Below are positions 51,264 to 60,580 of a stretch of DNA of 64,000 nt, one piece after another. The position numbers and the translations under genes were made by a program. Position 1 is the stretch's first letter. Every line of letters starts with the position of its first letter. A model generated the notes under the pieces. It did not search any database, was not told the DNA's origin, and saw only the letters and a program-made list of their open reading frames with translations. Origin of the DNA: Alphaproteobacteria bacterium (lineage in GTDB: Bacteria > Pseudomonadota > Alphaproteobacteria > Acetobacterales > Acetobacteraceae); contig JADZEB010000015.1 in assembly GCA_020850755.1 (NCBI GenBank), forward strand, positions 1 to 64,000, given 5' to 3'.

Positions 51264-51932
51264 ATGTATCCCCATCCCGCCATCGCCACGCCCGGCCAGA
51301 GGCTGCGCGCCTGGACCGACAGCCTGTTCGTCGATCATGCCATCCTGCGCCTGCTCTGGACCAACGGCGCCCAAGTGGCGCCCGGCATGTGGCGCGCGAA
51401 CCAGCCCTTGCCGTGGCAGTTGCGGGGCTGGGCGCGGCGGGGCGTGCGCACGGTGATCAATCTGCGCGGCGCGCGCGCGTGCGGCTCCTATGCGCTGGAG
51501 AAGGAAGCCTGCGCCGCGCTCGGCCTTACGTTGATCGACTTCCCGGTGGAGAGCCGCGGCGCGCCGAAACCGGAGATGATCGCCCGCGCCGAGGAGATGT
51601 TCGCCACCATTGCCTATCCGACGCTGATGCACTGCAAGTCGGGCGCCGACCGGGCCGGGCTGATGAGCGCGCTCTACCTCATCCTGCGCGAGGGCCGGCC
51701 GGTGGCCGAGGCGGCGCCGGCTGCGCTCTCCTTGCGGTTCGGCCATTTCCGCCAGGGCAAGACCGGCATCCTCGACCGCTTCTTCGCGCTCTATCTGGAA
51801 GCGAATGCGCAGGCCCCGATCGCCTTCCGCGACTGGGTGGCGACAGCCTACGATCCCGTGGCGCTCAAGCGCGATTTCCGCCCGAGCCTGCTTGGCAACG
51901 CTCTGGTCGATCGCGTGCTGCGGCGCGAATAG
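51264..51932 (+). CDS. Tyrosine/dual-specificity phosphatase family protein
   Basis: A 222-residue protein. The P-loop C-x5-R is LMHCKSGADRAGLMSALYL (Cys near residue 123). RTVINLRGARACGSYALEKE upstream fits bacterial DSP/Siw14-like phosphatases; the general acid cannot be placed with certainty. No signal peptide. The start could also be GTG 51243. The C-terminal ~50 residues are basic. It sits convergent to an ABC exporter. Confidence 0.78.
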   Translation: MYPHPAIATPGQRLRAWTDSLFVDHAILRLLWTNGAQVAPGMWRANQPLPWQLRGWARRGVRTVINLRGARACGSYALEKEACAALGLTLIDFPVESRGAPKPEMIARAEEMFATIAYPTLMHCKSGADRAGLMSALYLILREGRPVAEAAPAALSLRFGHFRQGKTGILDRFFALYLEANAQAPIAFRDWVATAYDPVALKRDFRPSLLGNALVDRVLRRE

Positions 51933-51938
51933 CGCCGG

Positions 51939-53804
51939 CTACTGGCGCGCGGGTGCGGGCTCGGGCTCGGGCGCGCTCTCGCCCTCGTTTTCGCCCGTGC
52001 CCTCGGCGGTGAAGAACTGCATCTGGCACAGCCGCGCATAGAGCCCGTTGGCGGCAAGGAGCTCGGCATGCGTGCCCTGTTCCGCCACGCGCCCCGCCTC
52101 CAGCACATAGATGCGATCGGCGCGGCGCACGGTGGCCAGCCGGTGCGCGACGACAAGGGTGGAGCGCCCGCGCGACAGCGCCTCCAGCGCCGCCTGCACG
52201 CGCTGCTCGGATTCGGCGTCGAGCGCCGAGGTCGCCTCGTCGAGCAGCAGGATCGGCGGGTCGCGCAGGATCGCGCGCGCGAGCGCGATGCGCTGGCGCT
52301 GGCCGCCCGAGAGCGTGTGGCCGCGATCGCCGACCACGGTCCGGTAGCCCTGCGGCAGGGCGCGGATGAACTCGTCGGCGGCCGCCGCGCGCGCCGCCGC
52401 CGCGATCTCCTCCTCAGTCGCGTCGAGCCGGCCGAAGGCGATGTTGGCGCGCACCGTGTCGTTGAACAGCGTCACGTCCTGCGACACCAGCGCCATCGCC
52501 CGGCGCAGCGATGCGAGCGTGACGGCGCGCACATCCTGCCCGTCGATCGTCACCGCGCCGGCCGACACATCGTGCAGGCGCGGCAGCAGGTTGACGATGG
52601 TGGTCTTGCCCGCGCCCGAGGGGCCGACCAGCGCCACCGTCTGCCCCGGCTCGACCGTGAGGCTGACACCGCGCAGCACCTCCTCGCCGGCGCGGTAGGC
52701 GAAGCGCACATCGTCGAGCGCGATGCGACCGGCGGACACGGCGAGCGCGGGCGCGCCCGCTGCCTCGATGATGCGCGGGCGATCATCGAGCACGGCGAAG
52801 ACGCGCTGCACGGCAGCGAGTCCCTCCTGCGCCACCGCGTTCAGCGTGCCGATGCTGCGCACATGGCGCGCGGCAAGCAGGAGGGCGGCCACGAAGCCGG
52901 TGAACTCGCCCACCGTGCCGTTGCCATAGGCCACGCGCCAGCCGGCGAAGGCGATCACGGCAGCGACCGCCAGCCCGCCCAGCGCCTCCAGCACGGGATC
53001 GACCCGCGCGCGCCCCTTCACCAGCCGCATCAGGGCGGCGCGCATCCCTTCGAACATGGCCCGCGCGCGCCCCTGCTCGTAGGCTTCGAGCCCGTAGGTG
53101 CGCACCATGCGCGCGCCCCCAAGGCTCTCTGTCAGGAGCGCGGTGGTGTCGCCCATGCGGTCCTGCGTGGCGGTGGAGGCGCGGCGCAGCCGGCGGCCGA
53201 TGCGCACGATCGGCACCGCGGCGACGGGATAGAGCGCGAGCGCCACCAGCGTCATGACCCAGTCGAGATAGATCATCGAGGCGAACAGCGCGACGAGCGT
53301 GAGAAGATCGACGATGCCGGCAACGGCGCGGCCCATCGCCTCGCGGATCATCGCGACATCGTTGGTCAACCGCGAGACGAGGCGGCCCGTCGGCTCGGCC
53401 TGGACGCGCTCCAGGTCGGCCTCGGTCAGGCGGGCGAACATCGCCCCTTGCAGGCTGGCGATGACATGCAGGACCACGCCCTGCACCGTCACCGCCTGGG
53501 CGTAGACGGCCAGCGCCTTGATGCCGGTCACGGCCACGACGATGATCGGGATCAGCCAGATCGCGCGCGGGTCGCGGGCGCCGAACAGCTCGTAGGCCCA
53601 GTCGATCACGATCGGGTAGGCGCCGGTGGTGGCCGACACCACGCCCATCAGCAACAGCGCGAACAGGAGCCGCCAGCGATGGCCGCGCACCCAGTCGCGC
53701 CAGAGCCGGAGCGCGAGCGCGCGGCTGGCGGTGTCTGCCGCTGCGGGGCGCGCCGCAGGCGGGGCGGCGGCGTCGTCGGCCACGGGCGAGTCGGGTCTGC
53801 TCAT
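51939..53804 (-). CDS. MsbA-like ABC exporter (fused permease and ATPase)
   Basis: A 621-residue protein. Six membrane helices in the first ~330 residues (LLFALLLMGVVSATTGAYPI, IWLIPIIVVAVTGIKALAV). The ATPase has Walker A VGPSGAGKTTIVNLL, Q-loop LVSQDVTLFND, signature TLSGGQRQRIALARA and Walker B ILLLDEATSALD. It resembles lipid flippases of the MsbA type; lipid A or another lipid or glycan is plausible. A -10 element only 8 bases before the ATG suggests a nearly leaderless message. Confidence 0.87.
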   Translation of the reverse strand: MSRPDSPVADDAAAPPAARPAAADTASRALALRLWRDWVRGHRWRLLFALLLMGVVSATTGAYPIVIDWAYELFGARDPRAIWLIPIIVVAVTGIKALAVYAQAVTVQGVVLHVIASLQGAMFARLTEADLERVQAEPTGRLVSRLTNDVAMIREAMGRAVAGIVDLLTLVALFASMIYLDWVMTLVALALYPVAAVPIVRIGRRLRRASTATQDRMGDTTALLTESLGGARMVRTYGLEAYEQGRARAMFEGMRAALMRLVKGRARVDPVLEALGGLAVAAVIAFAGWRVAYGNGTVGEFTGFVAALLLAARHVRSIGTLNAVAQEGLAAVQRVFAVLDDRPRIIEAAGAPALAVSAGRIALDDVRFAYRAGEEVLRGVSLTVEPGQTVALVGPSGAGKTTIVNLLPRLHDVSAGAVTIDGQDVRAVTLASLRRAMALVSQDVTLFNDTVRANIAFGRLDATEEEIAAAARAAAADEFIRALPQGYRTVVGDRGHTLSGGQRQRIALARAILRDPPILLLDEATSALDAESEQRVQAALEALSRGRSTLVVAHRLATVRRADRIYVLEAGRVAEQGTHAELLAANGLYARLCQMQFFTAEGTGENEGESAPEPEPAPARQ

Positions 53805-53812
53805 GCGGGCCG

Positions 53813-53821
53813 GGTGTAGCA
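53813..53821 (-). promoter_or_regulatory. Extended -10 candidate, nearly leaderless, for the MsbA-like gene
   Basis: The minus strand reads TGC-TACACC ending 8 bases before ATG 53804. Start-site rules would leave a leader of 1-3 bases, and no ribosome site is present. Confidence 0.35.
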
Positions 53822-53880
53822 CGATCCGCCCCGCGCCGCGACTTTGGCCTGTCCGCTGTGCCTGCTGCGCGCGATGCCGC

Positions 53881-54402
53881 CTAGCGCTTGGCCGCCGGCT
53901 TGCGGCGCGGTGCGCGCTTCGCTGCGGCGGCTGTGGCGGCGGCCTTGGCCTTGGGCGCCCTGGGCGCCGCCTTCGCCTTGCGCGCGCCGCCCTTCCTGGC
54001 GCCCTTGGGCAGCTTCTGCTTCACCCAGCCATGCCCCTTCTGGATGTCGCGGAAGGCGCGGCACGACGCCTCGAAGGCGGGCATGCCGGCTGGCAGCCCG
54101 GCCAGGAAGGCGGCCTCATACACCTCCTGCCACGTGGCGCCGTTCTGGATCGCGCGCGCCGAGGCCCACTCGATCCCCTCGCGGTCGCCCTTCACGGCGG
54201 TGGTGATGCCGACCAGCACGAGGAAACGCGTCTTGAGGTCGAGCGCGCGGCCCGCGCCGGGGCCGAACAGCACGAAGGAGGCGAACTCGCCGTAGCGGCG
54301 AAGGAACTCGGGGTTCGCTTCGGCCATGATCTCGTGCAGCGGCAGGGTGTAGCCGCGCACGGCGCGGATCTTGTCGAGCTCGGCCTTGCCTTCGGGCGTC
54401 AT
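53881..54402 (-). CDS. Carboxymuconolactone decarboxylase-like protein with histone H1-like tail
   Basis: A 173-residue protein. Residues 1-125 match the CMD/AhpD-like fold: HEIMAEANPEFLRRYGEFAS, ALDLKTRFLVLVGITTAVKG and WASARAIQNGATWQEVYEAA. There is no C-x-x-C pair, so no AhpD peroxidase activity is expected. Residues about 128-173 are Lys/Ala/Arg/Pro-rich (KGARKGGARKAKAAPRAPK) like histone H1 or HU tails. CMD domains in gamma-type families act on cyclic lactones. The gene is in line with the OYE-type gene and probably cotranscribed. Confidence 0.8.
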   Translation of the reverse strand: MTPEGKAELDKIRAVRGYTLPLHEIMAEANPEFLRRYGEFASFVLFGPGAGRALDLKTRFLVLVGITTAVKGDREGIEWASARAIQNGATWQEVYEAAFLAGLPAGMPAFEASCRAFRDIQKGHGWVKQKLPKGARKGGARKAKAAPRAPKAKAAATAAAAKRAPRRKPAAKR

Positions 54403-54439
54403 GTCGCGTGGTCCTTTCGCTGGTGCGTGTCGGGGGAGA

Positions 54440-56479
54440 TCAGATCGCGCGCGCCGCGATCTCGCCTTCGCGGATCGCCGCATCGGCCCGGCGCGGGGCG
54501 AGCGCGTCGCCGATCAGGTGCAGCGCGAAGCCGGGGCCGCGCTTCGGTTCCAGCGCGTGGAACAGCGCATCCTCGGCCTTGGCGCCGAGCATCATCACCA
54601 CGCCGCCGATGTTCTCGCGCCGCTCGGCCTCGTTGGTGTAGATGTCGCGCAGCATCACAGCATCGGGCTCGATCGCCGTGATCTCGCGATCGGCGCTGAA
54701 GCGCACGCCCATGCGGCGCAGCATGCCGTAGGTCTTGCCCCAGTCGCGCGAGGAGGCGAGGTCGGGCGAGCCCTGGCCGAGCCAGGTGACGAACTCGACC
54801 GCATGGCCGCGGCTGGCCAGGATCTCGGCCACGACGGCGCCCTGCCGCCCGCCGATCCCGTCGTAGAGGATGACGTTGCGGCCGAGCTTCGGCTGCTCGC
54901 GCAGATAGTCGAGATAGGAATGGACGTGCGGCAGCTTGGCGCCGGGCAGGGCGGGGCCGCTCCACTTTTCGGGGCGGAGCGGCGTCCAGCCATGACGCAG
55001 CCCGGAGGCGCCGGTGGCGATGATCACCGCGTCATGGCCGGCGGCGGCCAGCATCTCGGGCGTTGCCGCCGTTTGCAGGCGGATCGTGGCGTCGGTCCTG
55101 CCAAGCTGGCCTTCGAGCCAGCCCACCATGGCGGTCAGTTCCTGGCGCGAGGGGGCCTGCGCCCAGAACCGCACTTGCCCGCCAAGCTGGTCGCCGCGTT
55201 CATAGAGCGTGACCTTGTGGCCGCGCTGCGCGGCCGTCAGCGCCGCGCGCATGCCGGCAGGTCCGCCGCCCACCACCGCCACATTGCGGCCCCGCTCGGC
55301 CTTCTTGAGCGTGCCGTTGCCGAACTCGATCTCGTTGCCGGCAGCGGGATTGTGGATACAGGCGATCGGCGCCTGGGCGAAGATCGAGGACATGCACCAG
55401 TTGGCGCCGACGCAGGGGCGGATGTCGCGCCCCTCGCCGCGCGCGGCCTTGGCCACCCAGTCGGGATCGGCGATCAGCGCGCGCGCCATGGCGATGAAAT
55501 CGCAATCGCCGCGCGCCAGGAACCCTTCCGCCTCGTCCGGCGTGACGATGCGCCCCACGCCCACCACCGGCAGCTTCACCGCCGCCTTGATCCTGCGCGT
55601 GGCCGGCATCTGGTAGCCATGCTCCATCGGCGAGGTCGGATAGATCAGCATGCGGTTGAGGTAGGTGCCGGCCGAGACCGAGACATAGTCGATCAGCCCC
55701 GTCGCCTCCAGCCGGCGCGCGACATCGGCCCACTCGTCGGGGCCGAGCCCGCCCGGATGCCCGTCATCGCCATTGAGGCGCACGCCGACGATCAGATCGC
55801 GCCCGCATTCCTCGCGCGTCGCTTGCAAGATCTCGACGACGATGCGCAGCCGGTTCTCCAGGCTGCCGCCGAAGGCGTCGGTGCGGTGGTTGGTCGCGGG
55901 CGAGAGGAACTGGTTCAGCAGGTAGCCATGCGCCATCGAGTGCATCTCGACGCCATCGAGCCCGCCCTCGCGCGAATAGCGCGCCGCCAGCCGGTAGCCC
56001 TGGATGATGGTGGCGATGTCGGCCGCGGTCATGACATGCGGCATCTCGCGATAGACCGAGCATGGCACCGCCGATGGCGCCCACACCGGCACGCCGGAGG
56101 CAACCGAGTTCGTCTCGCGCCCGCGATGCCAGGGCTGGGAAAGGATCAGCGTGCCATGCTTCTGCACGGCGGCGGCGATGCGCTGGTATTGCGGCACCAT
56201 GCGCGGATCATAGGCGAGCGCCTTGCCCTTGTAGGGCAGGCTGGTCTCGTGCACCGCCATCGCCTCCATGGTGATGACGCCGACGCCGCCCCTGGCGCGT
56301 TCCTCGTAGTAGCGCAGATGGGCGTCGGTGAAGACGTTGTCCTTCACGAGCAGCGTCGCATGCGCGCTCATCCAGGCGCGGTTGCGCGCCGTGCGCGGGC
56401 CGAGCTTCAGCGGCGAGAGCAGGGTTGGATAGGGGCTGTTCGCGGCGGCAGGGGCGGCGGCAGGAGCGGGAGGTGTCAT
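54440..56479 (-). CDS. OYE/TMADH-type NADH:flavin oxidoreductase (second copy)
   Basis: A 679-residue protein. TIM barrel: TLLSPLKLGPRTARNRAWMS, LILSQPWHRGRETNSV and HSMAHGYLLNQFLSPATNHR. The Fe-S ligands are RPCVGANWCMSS then ACIHNPAAG: the second Cys of the usual C-x2-C-x2/3-C set is Ala. The C-terminal dinucleotide domain begins NVAVVGGGPAGMRAALTAAQ and DRGDQLGGQ-like YERGDQLGGQVRFW. This looks like the N-methylproline/stachydrine demethylase-like branch, where the same altered Cys set is seen. Related to but not a close copy of the enzyme at 49195. Confidence 0.86.
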   Translation of the reverse strand: MTPPAPAAAPAAANSPYPTLLSPLKLGPRTARNRAWMSAHATLLVKDNVFTDAHLRYYEERARGGVGVITMEAMAVHETSLPYKGKALAYDPRMVPQYQRIAAAVQKHGTLILSQPWHRGRETNSVASGVPVWAPSAVPCSVYREMPHVMTAADIATIIQGYRLAARYSREGGLDGVEMHSMAHGYLLNQFLSPATNHRTDAFGGSLENRLRIVVEILQATREECGRDLIVGVRLNGDDGHPGGLGPDEWADVARRLEATGLIDYVSVSAGTYLNRMLIYPTSPMEHGYQMPATRRIKAAVKLPVVGVGRIVTPDEAEGFLARGDCDFIAMARALIADPDWVAKAARGEGRDIRPCVGANWCMSSIFAQAPIACIHNPAAGNEIEFGNGTLKKAERGRNVAVVGGGPAGMRAALTAAQRGHKVTLYERGDQLGGQVRFWAQAPSRQELTAMVGWLEGQLGRTDATIRLQTAATPEMLAAAGHDAVIIATGASGLRHGWTPLRPEKWSGPALPGAKLPHVHSYLDYLREQPKLGRNVILYDGIGGRQGAVVAEILASRGHAVEFVTWLGQGSPDLASSRDWGKTYGMLRRMGVRFSADREITAIEPDAVMLRDIYTNEAERRENIGGVVMMLGAKAEDALFHALEPKRGPGFALHLIGDALAPRRADAAIREGEIAARAI

Positions 56480-56541
56480 GGCGCGTATCCGTTCGGTGTT
56501 TGCGTGCGTGATGGCGCGGAGGTGGGCGCGGGGCGCCGCGT

Positions 56542-57522
56542 TCAGGCCGGGATGCGGTTGGCGCCCTCGGCGATGCGGATGCAGGCAGCGTGGTGATTGT
56601 CGCCCGGCACGGGCGCGAGCGGCGGCATCGCCGCGCGGCAGCGCTCGATCGCCAGCGGGCAGCGCGAGGCGAAGCCGCAGCCAGGGGGCAGGTTGATGGG
56701 CGAGGGGATCTCGCCCTTGAGCACGTGGCGCGACAGGGCGACGGTGGGATCGGCCGGCAGGTGCGCCGACATCAGCGCCTGGGTATAGGGATGCTCGGGC
56801 CGCTCGAAGATCGCTCTGGTCGGCCCGCTCTCCACCACGCTGCCGAGATAGAGCACCACGATGCGGTCGCTGATCAGCCGGAGCGTGCCGAGATCGTGCG
56901 AGATGAACAGCATCGCCGCGCCGGTTTCCTGCTTGAGCTCGTGCAGCAGCTCCAGGATGCCGGCGCGCACGGACAGGTCGAGCGAGGAGGTGGGCTCGTC
57001 CAGCACGATCAGCTTCGGCTCGGTGGCGATCGCGCGCGCGATGCAGACGCGTTGCAGCTGCCCGCCCGAGAGCTCGGAGGGGAAGCGCTCCAGCAGCGCC
57101 GAGCCGAGCCGCACGCGCGCGGCCAGGGCCTCCACTTTGTCGCGCCGCTCGGCCCGGCCGAGACCGCTGTGCAGCAGCAGCGGCTCCTCGATCAGGGCGC
57201 GCGCGCGCAGGCGCGGGTTAAGCGCGCTCCACGGGTCCTGGAAGACCATCTGCATCTCGGCGCGCAGGGACCGGCATTGCCGCTCGGGCAGGGTGGATAT
57301 GTCGCGGCCCTGGAACAGGATGCGCCCGGCGGTGGGCGAAAGCAGGCGCAGCACGGTGCGCCCGATCGTGCTCTTGCCCGAGCCGGATTCGCCCACCATG
57401 CCCAGCGTCTCGCCCGGGCTGATCGAGAAGGAGACGCCGTTCACCGCATGCACGGTGGCGTTGCCGCCGGCGCGGAAATGCTTGACCAGGTTCTCGGTGA
57501 CGAGCGTGGGCTGGCTGCTCAT
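56542..57522 (-). CDS. Dipeptide/oligopeptide-type ABC transporter ATPase (DppF/OppF)
   Basis: A 326-residue protein. Walker A GMVGESGSGKSTIGRTVLRL, signature ELSGGQLQRVCIARAIA, Walker B KLIVLDEPTSSLD and the C-terminal Cys-rich GCGFASRCPLAIERC of the oligo_HPY extension. Couples ATP hydrolysis to import by the permeases upstream. Overlaps the DppD stop (ATGA). Confidence 0.9.
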   Translation of the reverse strand: MSSQPTLVTENLVKHFRAGGNATVHAVNGVSFSISPGETLGMVGESGSGKSTIGRTVLRLLSPTAGRILFQGRDISTLPERQCRSLRAEMQMVFQDPWSALNPRLRARALIEEPLLLHSGLGRAERRDKVEALAARVRLGSALLERFPSELSGGQLQRVCIARAIATEPKLIVLDEPTSSLDLSVRAGILELLHELKQETGAAMLFISHDLGTLRLISDRIVVLYLGSVVESGPTRAIFERPEHPYTQALMSAHLPADPTVALSRHVLKGEIPSPINLPPGCGFASRCPLAIERCRAAMPPLAPVPGDNHHAACIRIAEGANRIPA

Positions 57523-58517
57523 GCCGCATGCTCCGCAAGCCGGCCGGCAAAGTGGCAATGGGCGATGTGGCCGGCGCCCATCGCGCGGCCTGGCGGCGGC
57601 TCGGCGCAGTCGGGCGCGGCGTGGGGGCAGCGGTCGCGATAGAGGCAGCCCGTGGGCAGGGCGTAGAGGTTGGGCGGCGGGGCGCCGGTGGTGCGCGTGC
57701 GCCCGATCACCAGACGCTCGGGGGTCGAAGCGATCAGCGCGCGCGTGTAGGGGTGCGCTGGCTGGCCGAACACCGCCGCCACGGGTCCATGCTCGATGAT
57801 GGTGCCGGCGAACATCACGGCGACATCGTCGCAGTAGTGCGCGACGACGCCAAGATCGTGCGTGATGATGATCGCGCCGATGCCATTGGCCAGCACCAGC
57901 TCGCGGAACAGGTCGAGGATCTGCGCCTGCACCGTGACATCAAGGCCGGTGGTGGGCTCGTCGGCGATCAGGAGGCGCGGCTGGTTCACCAGCGCAAGCG
58001 CGATCAGCACGCGCTGCGCCATGCCGCCGGAAAGCTCGTGCGGCCAGGCGCGCGCGCGCCGCTGCGGGTCGGGGATGCCGACCGCTTCCAGCATGGCTAC
58101 CGCGCGCGCTGTCGCCTCGGCCTGGCCGAGCGCCGGATCGTGCGCGCGCTGCACGCGCACCAGCTGCTCGCCGATGCGGCTGAGCGGGTCGAGCGAGCTT
58201 TTCGGGCTCTGCACCACCATCGCCATGCGCGCCCCGCGCAGGCGGTTCACCTCCTCGGGTGGCATGGCGATCAGGTCGCGGCCCTCGAACAGCACCTGGC
58301 CGGCGACGACGCGCGCGGGCGGGCGCAACAGGCCCATGACGGAAAGCGCGGTGAGCGACTTGCCGGCGCCCGTCTCGCCCACGAGGCCGAGGATCTTGCC
58401 GCCATCGAGGCTGAACGACACGCCGTTCAGCGCACGCGCGGTGCGGATCTCGTTGTCGAGGTTGCGGGCGATGAAATGGGTGTGCAGGTCGCGCACATCG
58501 AGCAGCGGCGTTGCCAT
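57519..58517 (-). CDS. Dipeptide/oligopeptide-type ABC transporter ATPase (DppD/OppD)
   Basis: A 332-residue protein. Walker A GLVGETGAGKSLTALSVMGL, signature ELSGGMAQRVLIALALV, Walker B RLLIADEPTTGLDV and the oligo_HPY Cys motif GCLYRDRCPHAAPDCAEP. Partner of the DppF-like ATPase. Confidence 0.9.
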   Translation of the reverse strand: MATPLLDVRDLHTHFIARNLDNEIRTARALNGVSFSLDGGKILGLVGETGAGKSLTALSVMGLLRPPARVVAGQVLFEGRDLIAMPPEEVNRLRGARMAMVVQSPKSSLDPLSRIGEQLVRVQRAHDPALGQAEATARAVAMLEAVGIPDPQRRARAWPHELSGGMAQRVLIALALVNQPRLLIADEPTTGLDVTVQAQILDLFRELVLANGIGAIIITHDLGVVAHYCDDVAVMFAGTIIEHGPVAAVFGQPAHPYTRALIASTPERLVIGRTRTTGAPPPNLYALPTGCLYRDRCPHAAPDCAEPPPGRAMGAGHIAHCHFAGRLAEHAA

Positions 58518-58519
58518 GG

Positions 58520-59440
58520 CTAGCGTGTCGCCGCCTTGCGGCGCGGGTCGAGCAGGTCCTGCAGCCCGTCGCCCAGCATGTTGAGGCCGAGCGTCATCAG
58601 GATCAGCGCGATGCCGGGGAACACGGCCACCCACCACTCGCCCGAAACCATGAACTCGGCGCCCTGGCGGATCATCGCGCCCCATTCCGGGGTCGGCGGC
58701 TGGATGCCGATGCCGAGGAAGGCCAGCGTGGCCGAGATGCGCACGGCCCAGGCGGCGCGCACGGCGGTCTGTGCCATCGCGCCCTGGATCGCGTTCGGCA
58801 ACAGGTGCACGAACAGGATGCGCCGGGTGGGATTGCCGGCGGCGACCGCCGCCTCGACATAGGTGCCGTTGCGCAGGGCCAGCACCTCGGCGCGCACGAC
58901 GCGGGCGAAGATCGGGCTGTCGAGCAGGCCGATCACCATCACCACGTTGAGCAGCGACGGGCCGGCCGCCGACACCACGGCAAGCGCCAGGATGATCGAG
59001 GGGAAGACGCGGAAGGAATCGAACACCCGCATCACCACCTCGTCGATCATGCCGCCGCGATAGCCGGTGTAGAGGCCCACCGGCACGCCGACCGACAAGC
59101 CCACCATCACCGCCGGGATGGCGATGCCGAAGCCGTAGATCGCGCCATAGATCACACGCGAGAACACGTCCATGCCGTTCTGGTCGGTGCCAAACCAGAA
59201 CTCGACCGAGGGCGGCTGGAGGGTGAGGGTCGGGTTGGCGGCGATCGGGTCGCGCGGCATCAGCCAGGGATGGAACAGCGCCATCGCGGCGAAGGCGAGC
59301 AGGATCGCGGCGCCCACGGCGAGCGTCGGGCTGCGCCGCGCGATGCCGCGGATCCGGCGCAGGATGCGCGCGCCAAGCCCGGGTGTCCCGCGAAGTGGCG
59401 CGGTTGCGGTGATCGCGCCGGTGCCGGCCTGCGTGCTCAT
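58520..59440 (-). CDS. Dipeptide/oligopeptide-type ABC transporter permease (DppC/OppC)
   Basis: A 306-residue membrane protein. It has the N-terminal OppC segment LAVGAAILLAFAAMALFHPW, the EAA-like loop EVLALRNGTYVEAAVAAGN and P-x-x-x-G-A-M-I-R-Q-G near the end. Overlaps the upstream permease gene by four bases. Confidence 0.9.
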   Translation of the reverse strand: MSTQAGTGAITATAPLRGTPGLGARILRRIRGIARRSPTLAVGAAILLAFAAMALFHPWLMPRDPIAANPTLTLQPPSVEFWFGTDQNGMDVFSRVIYGAIYGFGIAIPAVMVGLSVGVPVGLYTGYRGGMIDEVVMRVFDSFRVFPSIILALAVVSAAGPSLLNVVMVIGLLDSPIFARVVRAEVLALRNGTYVEAAVAAGNPTRRILFVHLLPNAIQGAMAQTAVRAAWAVRISATLAFLGIGIQPPTPEWGAMIRQGAEFMVSGEWWVAVFPGIALILMTLGLNMLGDGLQDLLDPRRKAATR

Positions 59441-60453
59441 GCCCGCGTCCCCGCGCGCGGCTCAAGCAGCAGCACGGCGAGATCGACCAGCAGGAACACG
59501 ATCACCGAGAACAGCGCCAGCGCCAGCACATAGCCCTGCACGGCGGCGAAATCGCCGGTGATGATCGCGTTCAGCCCCCACTGGCCGAGCCCGCCCCAGG
59601 CGAACACATACTCGATCAGCGCCGTGGTGCCGACCAGACCAGTGAGTTCGGTGCCTAGGAAGGTCACCACCGGCGTCGCGGCGTTGCGCAGCGCCATGCG
59701 CCGGATCATCGCGGGTTCGAGACCTTGCGCGCGCGCATAGCGGATATAGTCCGAGGCCAGCACCTCGAGCGTGATGGCGCGCGTCTGCTTGATGATCGGC
59801 GCGGCCGAGATGATGGCGATGCACAGGACCGGAAGGACAAGCTGGGCGAAGGCGGAATGCGCGGCCTCGAGGTCGCCGGCGATCACTCCGTCGATCAGGT
59901 AGCTGCCGGTGATGCGCGGCGGCGGCGAGAGCATCAGCGACAATCGCCCCATGCCCGGCGGCGCCAGATCGAGCAGGTAGAAGAACACCAGCAGCATGAC
60001 CAGACCGAGCCAGTAGGTCGGCGTCGAGAATCCGAGCAGGGAAACGAAGCGGCTGATCTGGTCGAAGGCGCCGTCGGGGCGGAAGGCGGCGCGCAGGCCG
60101 ACCGGGATGCCCACCAGCGCGCCGATGCCCACGCCCCAGAGCAGCAGTTCGAGCGTCACCGGCACGCGCTCGAGCACGTCCTGCAGCACCGGCTGCTGCG
60201 ACACCCAGGAGCGACCGAGATCGGCCTGAACGACGCGGCCGAGATAGATCAGGAACTGGGTGAACAGCGGCTGGTCGAGACCGAGCTGGGCGCGCACCAG
60301 CTCGATCTCGGCGGCGGTGGCGGTGGGCCCGGCGATCTTCGCGGTCGGGTCCTGGCCGGAGAGCCGCACCAGCATGAAGGTGAAGAACAGCACGCCGAGC
60401 AGGAGCGGCAGCACCAGCAGCAGGCGGCGCACAAGGAAGCGGCCGACGCTCAC
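59437..60453 (-). CDS. Dipeptide/oligopeptide-type ABC transporter permease (DppB/OppB)
   Basis: A 338-residue membrane protein with a GTG start. VGRFLVRRLLLVLPLLLGVL opens it; DLGRSWVSQQPVLQDVLERV and ASDYIRYARAQGLEPAMIRR (EAA loop) are typical. A long-stem hairpin (GCCGGATC with GATCCGGC) can form in the 127 bp between the binding-protein gene and this one. Confidence 0.9.
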   Translation of the reverse strand: MSVGRFLVRRLLLVLPLLLGVLFFTFMLVRLSGQDPTAKIAGPTATAAEIELVRAQLGLDQPLFTQFLIYLGRVVQADLGRSWVSQQPVLQDVLERVPVTLELLLWGVGIGALVGIPVGLRAAFRPDGAFDQISRFVSLLGFSTPTYWLGLVMLLVFFYLLDLAPPGMGRLSLMLSPPPRITGSYLIDGVIAGDLEAAHSAFAQLVLPVLCIAIISAAPIIKQTRAITLEVLASDYIRYARAQGLEPAMIRRMALRNAATPVVTFLGTELTGLVGTTALIEYVFAWGGLGQWGLNAIITGDFAAVQGYVLALALFSVIVFLLVDLAVLLLEPRAGTRA

Positions 60454-60580
60454 GGCTGCCCCCTGTGCGCCGAGCCGGATCGTCCGGAAGCGGACCCGGC
60501 GCGAAAAGACTCGCCCGATCCGGCCCGCCGCCGCGATGCCCCGCCGCGCATGTGCCTAGCCTGCCCGGTTCCGGCGTTGG

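Noticed and set aside
60474-60524. Hairpin between the binding-protein and first permease genes as a terminator
   Set aside because: The arms are far apart with no U-run; it may be RNA processing or chance in GC-rich DNA.
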